A DNA stretch of 64,000 nucleotides. It comes from Opisthocomus hoazin (lineage: Eukaryota > Chordata > Aves > Opisthocomiformes > Opisthocomidae). Under the pieces are notes generated by a model. It was not told the origin of the DNA. It did no database searches and saw only the letters and a list, made by a program, of their open reading frames with translations. Every line of letters starts with the position of its first letter. Position 1 is the stretch's first letter. The DNA lies in assembly GCF_030867145.1 (NCBI RefSeq), contig NC_134429.1, positions 21,623,115-21,687,114 of the forward strand. The letters are read 5' to 3'. Positions 37,401 to 50,753 of this stretch are shown here, piece after piece. The position numbers and the translations under genes are program-made.

Positions 37401-37653
37401 AGAAGATGGCCAAGCCTAAGTTATTACTTTATAATAATGGGTTTATAAAACTTGTGTTTGTAATTTTATAGGCTGATTCATTATATTTATTTCCAGTATA
37501 GAACTGTCTGCAAATCAGCAGTTGATCAACACCCATTCAGCCATTTCTGTATTCTCCAATTATACATTATATTGACAAACTGTGGTAGTTAAATGGTCTA
37601 CAGATCTAAATTCACCTCCTGGATCTCCGAAGATTTAAGAACCAGTTAAATGG

Positions 37654-37675
37654 AAAAAAAAAAAGGGGGGGGGGG
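37654..37675. repeat. A11-G11 purine tract
   Basis: Eleven A residues followed directly by eleven G residues, continuing as AGGGA. A pure purine strand of this kind is prone to slippage and to triplex formation. Confidence 0.9.
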
Positions 37676-40600
37676 AGGGATTGTTTGGAGAGCAGGGGTA
37701 GAGCATAGACTCACTGTGTGATTTGCTGTTGTGTGCTTTAAAGTTTTATGGGCCATGTTGCATCCCTTGGGAGGATAAAGTGCAAGGAGCATGAAGAAAC
37801 CCATAAAATTACGAAGGGTTTATGTGGTATAATTAATACGGAACTTTCCATGAACTTTATAATAGTTGTACTTTCTTAATTTTACACAAGCTTCTCGTTT
37901 GCTAATAAGTAGTCTTGAAGATTGCTAATGGAACTTAAATTTGGGGGTTTTGTACTGAATTATAGCAGGGTGCATTGTAAGTTGCTATATTTTAGTATAT
38001 GGCTTCCTTATTGTAGTTTTCAGAATTGGCTGTGTGTGCCTTGGGGAGTGTTTTTGAGCTGTGGCCAGCTTTGCACTAAAAAACCCCATGTCGATACAGC
38101 TTTGCTGGCAAATCCTCCTTGTGCAAGTGCAGCATTGCTTGCAAAAGCACTTTTTGTTGACACTGGGTGGGTCTGCAGATCGCAATGTCGTAAGTCGAAC
38201 CCATAGCAAAAAATAATACGAGGAAGAAAGTTCAAGTACAGATCTGGCCTGGATTTGCACAGTGCAATCAAATAAGCATTGTGAAATTGCAGCTTCTTTT
38301 TTTAACTACAGAGGAAATTTTAGTTCTAAATAAATGTAACATATTCCCTCTGGGACGTGCTGGTTGCTCTGTAGGTTGGGTGCGGATGCTGAGCAATGTT
38401 GGTTCTTACTCCTCTGACTCGATTAGAAGACTCCATGGGAGGTGAGGGGGTCACTAGAAATGGCAGATTTCATTCAAGCCAAAGGACAACCACTCTTTTT
38501 TTTTGCTCCACCTCCCTAAAGATTGGTGAATTTCCGTCTGCAGGACTGTGGAATGATTCCGGCAGCGGGTAAGGGAGTCTTGAAGCGAGGGTGTGAGCGT
38601 CGTTTGGGGCCAGGCACTTCCTTGCTCCTAGTCCGCATCAGTGGTTGGCCAGCGTCGTTCTTTTCCAAGGTCAGACCTGTTCTAGAGGTCACTGAACTTA
38701 GGATTTGTTTCCCACAGCATGGTTATCATGTGCCGTTCTGACCATGTGGCTGGAGGAGTCGTTAATGAACAGCCTGTCAGGTCGAGGCAGGTCGCAGTTC
38801 TTGTTTTCCGTGTTGGGGATTTTCTGGAAAGAAGAAATTTCGTTGCTAACCGCAGAAAAGGGAAGCGTACGCGAGATGTCGTCACGTTACGGGATGGTGA
38901 AAATGACCTTCCATTGCTATAACAACAGAAGAGTGTGAGGTGCTGACAGAGGAGTTGGAAGGTTTCGAGTCAGCAAGTTCTGATAACTTCTACCAAAACA
39001 TTTTTAAGGGTTCTGTTATCCATAGGCACTTTCTGGATTAATAATACTGATAATTGATGACAGTGGAAGAAAGTTAATAAAACAGCTGAATAATTAGAGG
39101 TCTGCCAACCCTGCAGAATAATGGAATGAATGATAGAGGACTTGACTGATACCGAGGTAAGGGGAAATAATACAATTAATGTCAATTAAAATGTGCCCAT
39201 GGAAAATAAGCTGATGAGATGTAACTGGGGATGTAGTTTGGCTGATAAAAGCAATAATGCGTGCTGTAAAATACTTTGCCGCCTTAATGAATTGAATGTA
39301 GTGCAATGCAATATTTTGAATGAGAAATGAAAACCGTATAAAATGAACGTAGGGAATGTTAGGTAGGTACCAGCTAAATTGGATGGTGGATCTGAACATA
39401 CAGGTGGGAATCGCTGGGGGCTGCCGTCGCGGCGAGGCCCTGCCTGGCTCCGTGCTTCGCCCCAAGCAAGCCGGTGTCTGTGTGGGTAAGACCGCGTGTC
39501 ACGATGTGCGTGTTTGTGAAGCTCTGGGCGGCCAGGGGTGGTGGGAAATAGTGACGGTGACTGTCAGATGTGCAGAACATTGACTGGGAAGGAGACAGCC
39601 AAAAAGCCCTGTGGAGTCACGGTCTAAGATAGTCAATGTCAAGCTAGAAATCCTGGAATGGTATACAAAAAAATGACTGAGAGGACCTTCTTCACGATTT
39701 TTGTATCAGTTCAGCAAAGATCAATACTGCCTGATGGCTCGTTTGCCCAGGAAGAAGTACGAAACCAGCAACCCTGTTGATTTAGTCTAACGCAGTCGTA
39801 CAGTAAAGTTCCCAATAACTCAGGGAGCGCGCAGGACTCATAAATTATAGAGCAGCTCACGTTTATCATACACATCGCTGCTTATCTTGTAAACTCATCT
39901 GCTGTGCTTGCACGAGTAGTTGATTTAACAGCATGTATATTGTTGAACTTGACACATCCAAGAGTATAATCAAGCTTTAAAAATAGTGGGGATGTCTAGC
40001 TGCTGGTTTGTGCTCTTCACCCGCTTTTGCAGATGATTGTGGGACGGGTTCTCTGGTTTGCTGCAGGTCACAGGAAATCTCTGTGTCCTACGTAATCACA
40101 GAAAAGTTTTATCATGATGCTGGCATCTGTTTAATGACATAAAATAATTAGATGTGTAAAAGGAAAAAGTTAATGTTGTTCTTCTGTACACTTCCGAATG
40201 GGAAATGACTGCCAGTTAATTCAGTAGGGTAAAATGCCAGTGAGTACGTGTACTTCTTGTGTACTGCTGCCCAGTGTCTGTCAGGTGGAGCGAGAGGGTG
40301 GTGGAAGGCAGCGGAGATGGGGGCTTTGGAAGGCAAACTAGTAAAGCTCCTGTGCTGTAGCTGGGGTATCTCAGCCTGCTGCTCTGGTTCCCTGCTCTGC
40401 GGGGACTGCTTTGGTCCATAGCCATGCACGGTGAGTGGATGCTCCAGTTCTTCAGGCGGGGTTAGAGGGGTGATACAGAGACAGAATCAAGTTAATACTT
40501 CGGGGACTGCTGTGGGCTGTAGTTGGGGTTTTAGGGTTTTCTGGGTCTCTTAGGGAACATCTACATTTTTAGCAACAAGAAAGTATTCTTCAGTACTACT

Positions 40601-41232
40601 GCTTTTGAAATGCCTGGATATGGCGAGGTAGGACGATTTCCATCCCTCTACCTCACTCTTGTGGCAAGGAACTACCTTCACTTTCTGAGCTGTCCGTGGA
40701 AAGAAAAGCAACCTGTTTTTAATCAGATACAGCGCGTTTTAGTTTTAAATGAACTAATAGACCTTGAGTTGCATTTCTGCTGCAGCTTGACAAAATTATA
40801 GCAGGTACTGGGGCTCTGTGCTTATTTACTTGCAAATCCTGTCAAGTGTGAACTTCATTTACGACTTTCCTGGCAGGTCATACCGCTGTGGTCACAGCTT
40901 CTATAACGTTTTGTCGCTATTGCTTGTAAAATTTGTCACTGAGGGAAATAATAAGCTAAAATAGGCACAGGTAAGCACACACACGGGCTCCTTGTGCACA
41001 AATCCATCAAAGCGCTTCTCAAACTTTACAACCACAAGGAATTAAACTGTATTTATATTTCTGAAATAAAGGTGCAGTTTCAACAGAAAGCCATATTATT
41101 CTTTGCAATGACAAATTGCCTGCTCTTTGACAGGTGACCTGGTGGGTTTCCAAGCCTTGCCATAGCGAGGGTCTCCCGGTGGAACCCCTCCGTTTGCCTG
41201 TGTATATATCACGTGTCTCCTCTTCTTTCTAG

Positions 41233-41351
41233 ATGATCATGGGAACAGCAATGGCAGTCATGTAAAAATCTTTTTACCGAAGAAGCTGCTTGAATGTCTA
41301 CCAAAATGTTCAAGTTTACCGAAAGAGAGGCACCGCTGGAACACTAACGAG
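41233..41351 (+). CDS. CAMTA1: CAMTA1 coding exon encoding the start of the CG-1 domain
   Basis: A 119-nt exon with acceptor TCTTCTTTCTAG and donor GAG|GTAGTT (GT at 41352). It starts in phase 1 (AT completes a GAT codon) and ends in phase 0. The translation runs DDHGNSNGSHVKIFLPKKLL and on through ECLPKCSSLPKERHRWNTNE. This matches human CAMTA1 almost residue for residue as I recall it, with NGS in place of NSS. FLPKKLLECLP and RHRWNTNE are the opening of the CG-1 DNA-binding domain, shared with CAMTA2. The next coding exon (beginning EIAAYLITFEKHEEW in mammals) is not in the window, consistent with the very long intron that follows here in mammals. Confidence 0.96.
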
Positions 41352-42257
41352 GTAGTTAAATCTCTTATTTATTCTTAAACATATCAACTTACTTGATGCT
41401 TATGGATTATTTTTTGAGAGCATGCCATGTAAGTTACAGAGTACAGATTTCCTGGCTCTGAAACCTGTTGTTCAAATAATGAAGTCCTATTGCATGTTAA
41501 AAGTGAGCTTTAAACCAGACTTGAAGGCAGATGTGGAAGCTGGCTGCTAGTACAGTAGGAGCCTGCTCGTGTGTATGTCACTTGTCTCAGAGTCAGATCT
41601 TGTATCATCTCATTGACACGTTTCAGAATTGCTGAAAATTAGATAAGTGTTTCGGTACCACGTTAAACAGAACGTTGTCTTACTATGTCTGAAGACTTCT
41701 GAACAAAAAAATGGTGCGTGTTTTTTCCTGCCAAACAGGGTCCTGAGAAATAACTAGCTTACTCCTGTCCGAGAAATCTTTTGAAGAACAGGGATGCAAA
41801 GAATAGGGCGTTTTATGCCAGAATCCAGTTTCTCTGAATGTGCTAGTTTGCGTATACTCCTGGTAATGCATCCTGGTTGGGTTCATGGCAGTGAAACAGA
41901 AATATTTGAAGTTCAGGTGTCTGGTGGGCCAAGGTGAAATTGAATAACAATCCAAATAGCTCTACAGTCCCTTGCCTTTATTCTTTCTGGGTAGCAAGGC
42001 TGTAAGTTACACTGCAATACCCACAGTATAGTTTTAGTTTTTAGCAGCACTGTCTTACAGTACCTTTGCCATATTTGTGGGAATCATTTAATAATAGAAG
42101 CGATCGACGTTAAGAAAGTGCTGTAAAACTGCAGTTAGTATCTGTGGGTTGCAAGCTAACTGTTTTTGTCTCTCTAATCAGTCATTTGTAACATCTGAAC
42201 GTTTTAACAAAAAGTGTTCTCACGGGTTTAACGACTGCGAGTGGCAAGCTGAGCGCC

Positions 42258-42333
42258 GGATCAAATATGGATCAGCTCATGTATATATTTGCTGACTGCA
42301 GAATCAAATCCGGATCATTTCATGTGTGTGTTT
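42258..42333. repeat. Imperfect 33-bp direct repeat
   Basis: Segments 42258-42290 and 42301-42333 align without gaps at about 25 of 33 positions, sharing ATCAAAT, GGATCA and TCATGT cores, with a 43-bp period. Confidence 0.6.
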
Positions 42334-43465
42334 TTCAAAGTTGGAGTCCTTCATCCCCCTTCCTTCTTTCGTCTGAAAGTTAAAGTCAAGTATCTATTTT
42401 TAACATACGAAGTACTGTGACAGAGTTAGTCAATTTTTTGGGGGAGTTGCTGGCGTTGGCTCTTTTGTGTAGAAGTTTTTGTCTTGGGTCATTTGAATTG
42501 AAATGTAAATTGTGGCAGATGTGGGTTGCAGTTTATTCTGTGATAGATAGTGTGTATACTGATGGGGACAGGGCATGGAGTAATAGCAGTGCCGGTGGCT
42601 CTAAAAGATCATGTTTTGACAGAGAAGGTTGAGAAAGAAAGCTCTCTGCGCAGGTTTGTGGGAGAATGATGCTCCTTGTTAGCGGAAACAGCTTGTTGGT
42701 TTTTAGTCACTTTTCTCTGGTGTTTCTGTTGTTCCTAGTTTAGAGCCTTGTGTATACATTTACACACGTAGGCTTTCAGCTTTTCTTTTTGATCAGTGTT
42801 TGCTGTGTGTAGCCTCCTGAGGTACAGAATGTGGCAAACGAAGTCAGTCCTGTAGTTGAAAATCTTTGTTAGTCATAAGCATAATGCGAACAGGAAGGCG
42901 TAGGTGCTAGTGAGGTGTATTAGGCTAGAAGGAAAATCTGGGAGTGTAGCCTTTCTTCTGGGAAGGACATGTCGGCGTTCCGGAGAGGGGGCCGGTGAAT
43001 TGTTGTGATGGTGCTTGCCAGCATATTGCTGGTGTAGGTTTGTCTCCTACCTTAATTCTAGGTGGATTGTTTGCCAGTAATCACAAATCATCAGCTGGTA
43101 CGTTAAAAAAAAAATCAAAACCAACCCACTTCTGTCTTTTTGAATGTCAAGTTTGTCACACTCATTTGTATCTCTCTTTCCTCCAAACCTGTCACTGTGG
43201 CTGCCACGCACTGGGGACAAGGAGCTGGTGCTGTACGGGGTTATTGCTGGTGCTGTCTCTGCCTGTGTACGTGGTGTGCTGGTTGCAGTGTCCCTGTTGC
43301 ATTATTTAAAAAGAAGAGCTTTTCTCGTGGCCAGAGATTTTTGGCCTCGTTAGCTCAGAGAAAAAAAAAAAGGCAAAATCTTACGCCTAGATGAAGTCTT
43401 GGAAAATTTGCGTGAATTACGGGGCAGGAGGGAGCTTAGCTTACAGATTTTATTTCCCTTCCCAC

Positions 43466-43517
43466 CCCCAACCTGGAAGTTTAATTCTGTTCCCCAACCT
43501 GGAAGTTTAATTCTGTT
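43466..43517. repeat. Exact 26-bp tandem duplication
   Basis: Two identical adjacent 26-bp copies beginning CCCCAACCTGGAAG (43466-43491 and 43492-43517). The perfect identity suggests a recent duplication. Confidence 0.95.
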
Positions 43518-46107
43518 CACTGTTGTAAAACTTGGGTTTTTCTTAGGGTATAATTGAATAATAATGTTGGACTACATTCAGAGTAATTCCTAAGGGAATA
43601 TATTTTTTCATCTGAGTACACAGATGTTCTGTCTATGCTGGTGAAGGCATGAGTTGTTAAATATAGAAGTAAAAAAGTGTATTTTATACAGTGGTACTTC
43701 CAGAATCTTTGTGTTAATTTCAGAATCACTGGTGCTGCTTGTGAGGTGTCTCAGCAATAGGGAGGTTCGTTAAAAGATATAGAAGAAATTAAATGCGTAA
43801 AGTAACCTACAGATCTTACTGTGTCTGTGACATTGCTGTCCTCCCTCACACTCATATGTGTTCGGACTAGCTCATGGGTGTCCGGCCTTGCCATGGGCTT
43901 CTCCGGAGCGCAGGCGCGGCGGGAGTTGGTGTGGGTCACATCCCAGGGGAAGCCGGGGCCAGCCCTCCAAACCCGGCTGCAGCCTGGCTGCTGCCCGAAA
44001 CCCTTCAGCACTGCTGTTTCGGCTCCTCGGTGTGGGGGTGTGTCAAGGAAATTTAAACATGGCTCTGGCTGGCATCTGCGGGTCCTTGAAATAAAGTGCC
44101 GAAGCGTTTTCAGCCGCTGGGGCTGGTGGGCAGCACAAAGGGCACACGTTGCTCGCTCTGCCGAGGAGTCCCTTGCCTCAGCAGATGAGACGCTGCTGCC
44201 GCCGCCGAGCACGGAGGTCAGGGAGCAGCTGGGGTTTGTTCTTTCCTCTACCAGGGCATCGCCATGGGAACGCCGCAGATAACTTTTTCTGAGCGCTTTC
44301 ATCTGCAGATTGAGGATAATGGTCATGTGTTGCTCTGGATTGGGTAATTGGGATGGAGAAACAATATCCTTTGAGAGCTGAATAGGTTGTGGTTGACTTT
44401 ACACTTAGTAAAATAATGTGATGAGCAACAAGAGAAATGGAGCATTTAAAAATGCTTAGAACATGTTATCGAGATGTTTGCTTTCTGTCAGATTATGCAG
44501 TTTTAACTGAAATGTTTGATGGAAATATATTTCCATATCAAGATGTCATTTCGTCTTAAATCAAGTTTATAGTGGTTTAATATTTCCTAGTGAAGGAAGT
44601 GTTCCTTCTAATTCAATTTTTTTTTTACCAGAGATACAAAATCATAAGTTTAGCCAAGCAATTTAATTACAGATTTACATTTTTTGAGATGCCTGTGAAA
44701 GTGCGTGTGCGTATTTCTCTTGCTCTGAGGGAGGACAGAAAGGGGATTTTTCATATGGTTTATCATGTTAGGACTAATCAGTTAATTGCCGGAAAATTCT
44801 GCAATGCTCTGTGCGTGTGAGGGAGTTCCTTGCCCTTGGGTTTCAGTTGTCGAACCGTTCTAGGGTTTGTGTAGCACAGATCTGGCGCTGGTTTTGGTGA
44901 GCGGATGGAGCAAAGGCTGGCAGCGGCGCGGTGCTGCCGGCCGTGCTGGCTGGGCGCTGCGGGTGCGGGTTTCGGGAGCCCCAGGTCCCTTCCGCGGGGC
45001 ACAGGGCTGATGCTCCATGTCGCTGCCGCGCTCCACGCACGCCTCGTCCCCTGGCAGAGGGGGTGATGCTCGCGGGCTCGCTGACTGCGAACACCTCTTC
45101 CGCAGGAGACGCGTGCTGCCGCGCTCTGCCGCGGGCGATGGCGCAGCCGGCGGCTTCCGGCGCTGGGCTCGCGGAGCGCGAGGGTGTCGGGGTAACCTTG
45201 TCTCTGTGCCGCGCTTGCCAAGAGCGGGACTGCAGCTTTGAGCGGAGATGCCTTTCATTAACGGAGTTGGCAGCCGCAGTCATTAATCATCCTTGTAAAC
45301 ACTTAATGACACGGTATGAGAAAGAAGGAAAAAAGTTAAACATCTGAAATGTAAAATGCTACCTAGGGCTTTTGTTTCTGACCCTATTCTATATTTACGT
45401 TCTCTGTAAAAGAAAACCCCAGAATTTCCACGGTAGAAAAACCAGTAGTAATTTCTATGGGTGCTTGGGCTTTTCTTGAGGGGCAAGGCAGAAATGCACT
45501 GTTTTCCACTGTGATATCTAGCATCGACTCTCTACGCGTTACAGGCTTAGGTATTGCTTGGTAGTATGCAAATAAGTGCAATTACAAAACTTTGTATTTG
45601 AGCATTATTTAGCACAGGAAGAAATTCTTTAACGATGCTGCGTTGGGGACCTTGAGTCGCGTGCTTGTTGACATCTCTGATGTGGTCTTGCATTTTTGCT
45701 TTGCTTGCACGACAGTGACGTTCTCATCTTCCGCTTGTCAGCGAGTTATTTCCCGTCTTTTTTCTAAAGCGCAGAGAAGATCGTGAAGGTTTGGACAGTT
45801 GCCTAAGGGACGTAAGGGACCTGGGCAGATTCGTGAAGTGAGTTTCAAGCGCTTGGGCTGGCTGTGACGCTGTGAAACGCTAGCGAGGAGCAGGTGAAAG
45901 CGATACGCTGCCTGCCGCCTGCCGCTCCAGTTCCCCCTCGGCCCCCGGCGGACGAGCAGGCAGCCAGTGACCGGCACCGCGCCGGTGTCGCGACTCTGTC
46001 CATCAGAGCACTGCGCTGGGTAGAGACCGAGCAGTGCCACGTACTGCTACGCAGTGTTTTTAAAATGCTCCGAAGTGCCTTTTAGCATTAACTCTTAAGT
46101 CTGAACA

Positions 46108-46127
46108 CTTAAAACACGTGTTTTAAG
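46108..46127. repeat. Perfect 20-bp palindrome with central E-box
   Basis: CTTAAAACACGTGTTTTAAG is its own reverse complement, with the CACGTG E-box at the centre. It is a possible bHLH site; function is inferred. Confidence 0.8.
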
Positions 46128-49100
46128 GCTGCCCTGCACAGTGCGATGTATTGTAACACTTCACTACATTGCTGTACCCTTCGTACCTCGTTTACTCAAG
46201 TAGCTTAATGCGTTAGGGATTCGTGGGGCTGAGCAAGCCCATGGGATCAGCCCATGTCATCGCCCATCAGAGCGAGGAAGGGGTGTGCAGGTCACAGCAT
46301 ACGTCTGCAACGTGCTATCAGGATGGCAAAACTCTCTGGAAAAGCAGCAGCGCTCAGTACAGTCTCCTGAGGGCTGTGGAGTTGTTCAGTGTGTTCTGTT
46401 TAATGCTTTCTGTTAAGCTCGGGTTAATTCAGGTGTGTTTTGCTTAAGCACAGAGTTTCCCTACTCCAGAGGCTGGCCGCTGTCGTGAGAGCTCTGCGGC
46501 TGCCGAGCACTTACAAAGTTGGCACGTCCTCGCGGTCTGCATCGGCCCTGTGATCTCTCAAGAGCAATGAGAATATTTGACTAATTGCCTGCTGCCCATG
46601 TGATCACGGAGTATAAAATATTACAGTGGTATTGGCAAATGCTGTTATTAGAAGTTTTGTTGCTTTCTGATGCCTGATGATCCTCTGCTGGAGGAGCAGC
46701 GCGGAGGCGGTCACAGTCTGGCTTGTAGCATCTCCTGCCCCGGCTGGGCTGGCGTGCAGGGCTGCCCTTAGGTGTGTGCTGAGCTGGGGGCTGGAACAGG
46801 GTAGCGTAGGGTTTTGTGAATGAAAGGGAGTGCCTAGCGGAGGGCAGAATGTTTGCCGAGTGCTGGAACAGCCCGAGCATCTGTAAACCCAGGAACATCG
46901 CTGTTGACTCGTGTCCCTTGTGGTGATGGTGGCCTTCTGCTGGCCGCTGTGGCTGGGAAAGGCATGTCCCACCCACGCTGGTCGCGGGCTGGCTGGGCGC
47001 TCACTCTACCAGCCGTTGGCACCGCGCTTTCCAAAGCAGCTCCATCCCCTTGGCCAACAACAGGAACGCACGAAAACCCTCTTACTGTAAAGGAGAAGCA
47101 GCAGCTCTGAAAGGGAAATGAAAAGGAAGCAATGTTTACGCCCTGACTAGAGCGGAGTCAGGAGTAAACTGTTTGTACACCTGACTGATGCCGTCTAGCG
47201 CGTGTGGGCGGCTCTGCTCGCTGCCTCTGTGGTTGTGATTTCAGACTGATCGGTGAACGAGTTGGAAATTTCTTTTTAACAAAAGCACTTCATTATGGGT
47301 TTATTTTGTGAAATTAATGAAATTCTGTGCTTTGCTTAATGTACAAAGCAGAAAATCTGCTACTGGCTTTGCTTTTGCACTCTCTGTCGTGTTTACATAA
47401 TTAGTAAATGTTGTGAGCAGGCTCAGTGATTTAGCAGAATTGAAAGGTTGCTGTTCCTGGCAATTCTGAACAAAAGCAGTGTACCTGCTATGCTGTTCAT
47501 GCTCTAATAGAGAGAGATTCCTCATCTTCCTCTTAGGAGAATCTAACTTTTTTCCCCTCCCTGTTGTTAATGTTAGGACCGATGTTGTCACTCTATAATG
47601 AGAAGTCTTCAAAAATGGCTGATTTTGCAGTTCTGTGCAGTTAAGGTGTTGGAGTCCTAGGACCAGGTTGGATCCCTTAAAGCACAGCAAGCAGATGAAA
47701 TGTATTGTTTTGGATAGTGTACTGCCCTTCTGGGTTTTTTCCCAAGTGAATTAAATCGAATTAATAAAATTAACTTTTTTACACTTAATGATAGCTAAAG
47801 AAAAAAAAATTACTTGATAATTAGTTTAACATAGTATACACAGAGTGTAAAATGCTGATGGCATTTAACTCACTGGCTTTTTGACGTTAGTAACCTATCT
47901 AAATACCTCTGAATATTTTTACAAAATGTGAAACTTTCTAGCCATTGGTTTGGAGTGGAATCGGTGCGGTTTGGTTTGGGCGTTCGTGTGGCCGTGCCTC
48001 GTGTGGAGGCTCCGCGGTGGAAGCCCTCCGGCCCCTGTGCATGGAGGACATGCCCTTGGGAAGCGGAGGCACAGGCTGTGTGCCGCACCGAGCGACGGAG
48101 CAGGCCAGGGCAGTTCTGGGGCGGGAGGACGACATCTTCCAGCAGCAGAAGGGGCAGCTTCGGGTGGAAGGGGCTTTCTGGTGTTTGGCCACGTCAGGCA
48201 CGTCCGGGTTCCTCTGCTGAAAGTGTGCAGTGCAGCAGCCACAACCGGGTGTCCAAGCATCTGTTCTTCCCTGTGGGAGTGGGCTCTGAATCCTTTGTCT
48301 ATCGTATACTTAACGCAATTAAAGGAAAAAAAAAAAATAGATTGCTCTAGGGGTGCGGGAAAATAAGGTGATTAACCTGGTGTGCTTTTCCTAACCTGCA
48401 TCATCTGTTGGGGCTCATCCTTTTTAGTGGTATGTGGCTCCTCTGAAGTACAGTAACAGAAGAGAAGGGGGAATCTGGTGTAGGGGGAGTACAAAGTTGG
48501 AGCTTCCAGTTACGTAAACCCTTCTTCAAATGTGAGAGAATCAGCAGAGTGCATTTATTTATCACTTAGCTATTTATGTACAGGAACACCAACAGTAGTG
48601 GTAGGTACTGCTGCATCACACGTTTGGATCTCTGGCTTGCCCAGCACTGAGTAAAATACTCACTGGTGTGTTACGCGAGTTGTACTTTGTACCACATTTG
48701 ACAAGGAAAATGTTACAACAAAGTCAATTTACGAAGACAATTTAAATGTCTCTCTGCCAGGGACTGGCGTATATAAACACAAATGAATTGGTTCCCTTGT
48801 CAAATCAATGGAAACTGAGGATATTGCATTTTGTAAGTGATGGAAATCCTGTCTTCTCAGTCTCATGTTTGCTGCTTCCAAGGCTGGCTGTTTCATTTTG
48901 AAGAGAAAAATCAGGGGATTTGGAGGAAAAAGAAAAACTAGATATGAAGGAAAAATTAGTGCCAATAAAAGCAAAGATTTTATGCAGGGGTAGTGCTTAA
49001 GAAAAAGGACTAACAGCGAAACCAGTTTGTTTTCTGCAGAAGGAGTGATCACTGGGGTGTTGGGGGAAACAAAGTGTGTCTGGGGGAAAAGGGGAGAAAT

Positions 49101-50753
49101 CTGTTGCAGTGGGGGAGAAAATAAAGCAGAAAGTCTTTGCTCGTTCCTTTGGAATCCATAGCCAGTGGAGTGCAGACGTGGCTGTGGGTCGAGGAGCAGG
49201 ACAGCCGAGCGGAGGTGGCACAGTGCTGGCCAGGCCTTAGGCACTCAGCTCGAGTCGGTCGCCGTCCCACGGGGCAGATGTTCTCGCAGTGATTGAAAAC
49301 TCCTCTGCGGGCAAGAGAAGTCGGGGGGAGCCTGGTGCTGGGGGACGCGGCAGTTGTGGCACGGACCCGCGCTGGGGCTGCCTGCGCCCGCAGCCCTGTC
49401 CGGCTGCCCGCGGCGTGACCGCGTTCGCTTCCCTGTCTCTCACCTTTGAGGAATTCTGAGGTGTGGGGTCCTCCTGGTGACTTGATTCATGTTAATGCCT
49501 TCCAGAGTTAATTAGCTGCTGAGTCACTGCAAATATGTGTCTGTTGTTGAATTATTTTTGAAGTCGCTTGGTTTCCAAATCACTTTCCTCCAAAATGAGG
49601 TCGTCTTACAAATAACGTAGTGTAGATCGCGATGAGAGGACCCAGCCTCAGCGCACGGGTGAAATAACAGTGGATAAGCTGACGTTTTGTTTCTCTTCAC
49701 AAAACTGGAAGTTATAAATGTCAGAAATACTATCAAGAGATTAGTTTTAACTCCAACATGTGGCAGTAACTTCAGCAGGAGAGTCTGCGGACACTGCTGC
49801 TGAGGGGGATATGAAAAATACAGACCTTCCCGCTCTCCCCAGCGGGTTCTTGTCTGCGACACACAAAGCAGGAGGGACGGAGAAAGATGCGACGCGTTTT
49901 CTGGAAAAGTGTACAGGCAGACTGGATCGTTGCACTACACTTCACAACTCGGACGATGGTGATTTTCTGCTGTTGGTGGCTGCTTTGCCTTCTGAAGGCA
50001 CAGTTTTGTGGGGTGGGTTTGTTTCTTGGCTGGAGCATGGAGCTGTTTGGGTCCAGGTGAACGCCTCCCCAACCTTGCCGGGCAGGGCCGGGACGTGACG
50101 TGGAAGGGGGTGTAATGCCCTTGGTGGGTGTCAGTCTGCTGAAGTTATCTGGTGTAAGTATTACGCTCTCTGCATATATGTGGTGTAGATAATTGACTCC
50201 GTCTTGCTTGGAAATGGGTACCAAAGGGTTTTTTATAGCTTCTGTGTAATTGGAATTCCAGGAGGAGAGGCCTTTGTCTTGGTAACCACACCGGAATTAC
50301 TTTTTTATTGTAGTGTTAAACCATACGTTATGACGTTAGGAGTTCAGTGTCTGTCTGTCAATAATCGCTGCATTTCCACAGTTAGGATGAATAAAGCAGA
50401 CTTGAGAGCGAGCACGCGATAACTTGCCCTGCAGACAGCTGATCCAGGAGCTGTACTGACAGCCGGTTGTGCTCCTACCTAGAGAGTGGTCTCCCCAGCG
50501 AAGGTAACGTGTCAGTGCTGTAGCAGGGCTGCACGCTTTGTGCGTCGCAGCCGCGGCACTCGAGCCGTGCTGGCTCTTATCCCGAGCTCTGGAAATGTGT
50601 TTTGTGGCGTGAGAAACCAGTGCACCGGTACAGAGGTGGAAGCCTTGCGGGAGCCATCCTGCGGGAGGTTGACAGACCGGGCAAGCAGCAGCCGGCGGTG
50701 GGAGCCGGCCGGGCAGCTGGGTGGTGGTGGCCACAGGAGGAGCCACGGCGGCC

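Larger units (their letters stand above)
30752..41232 (+). other. CAMTA1: CAMTA1 intron(s) between exon 1 and the CG-1 start exon
   Basis: 10.5 kb bounded by GTGAGA and TTCTTTCTAG. The left 1.1 kb is CpG island. I searched for the mammalian second coding exon (FCGTSTYC region) by eye and did not find it. Other content: a G11 run at 31394-31404, an A11-G11 tract at 37654-37675 and unremarkable unique sequence. Confidence 0.75.

Noticed and set aside
43751..44326. A 191-residue open frame on the minus strand and overlapping plus frames
   Set aside because: No domain, no similarity I can recognise, lies inside a CAMTA1 intron in a GC-rich patch with open frames on both strands.
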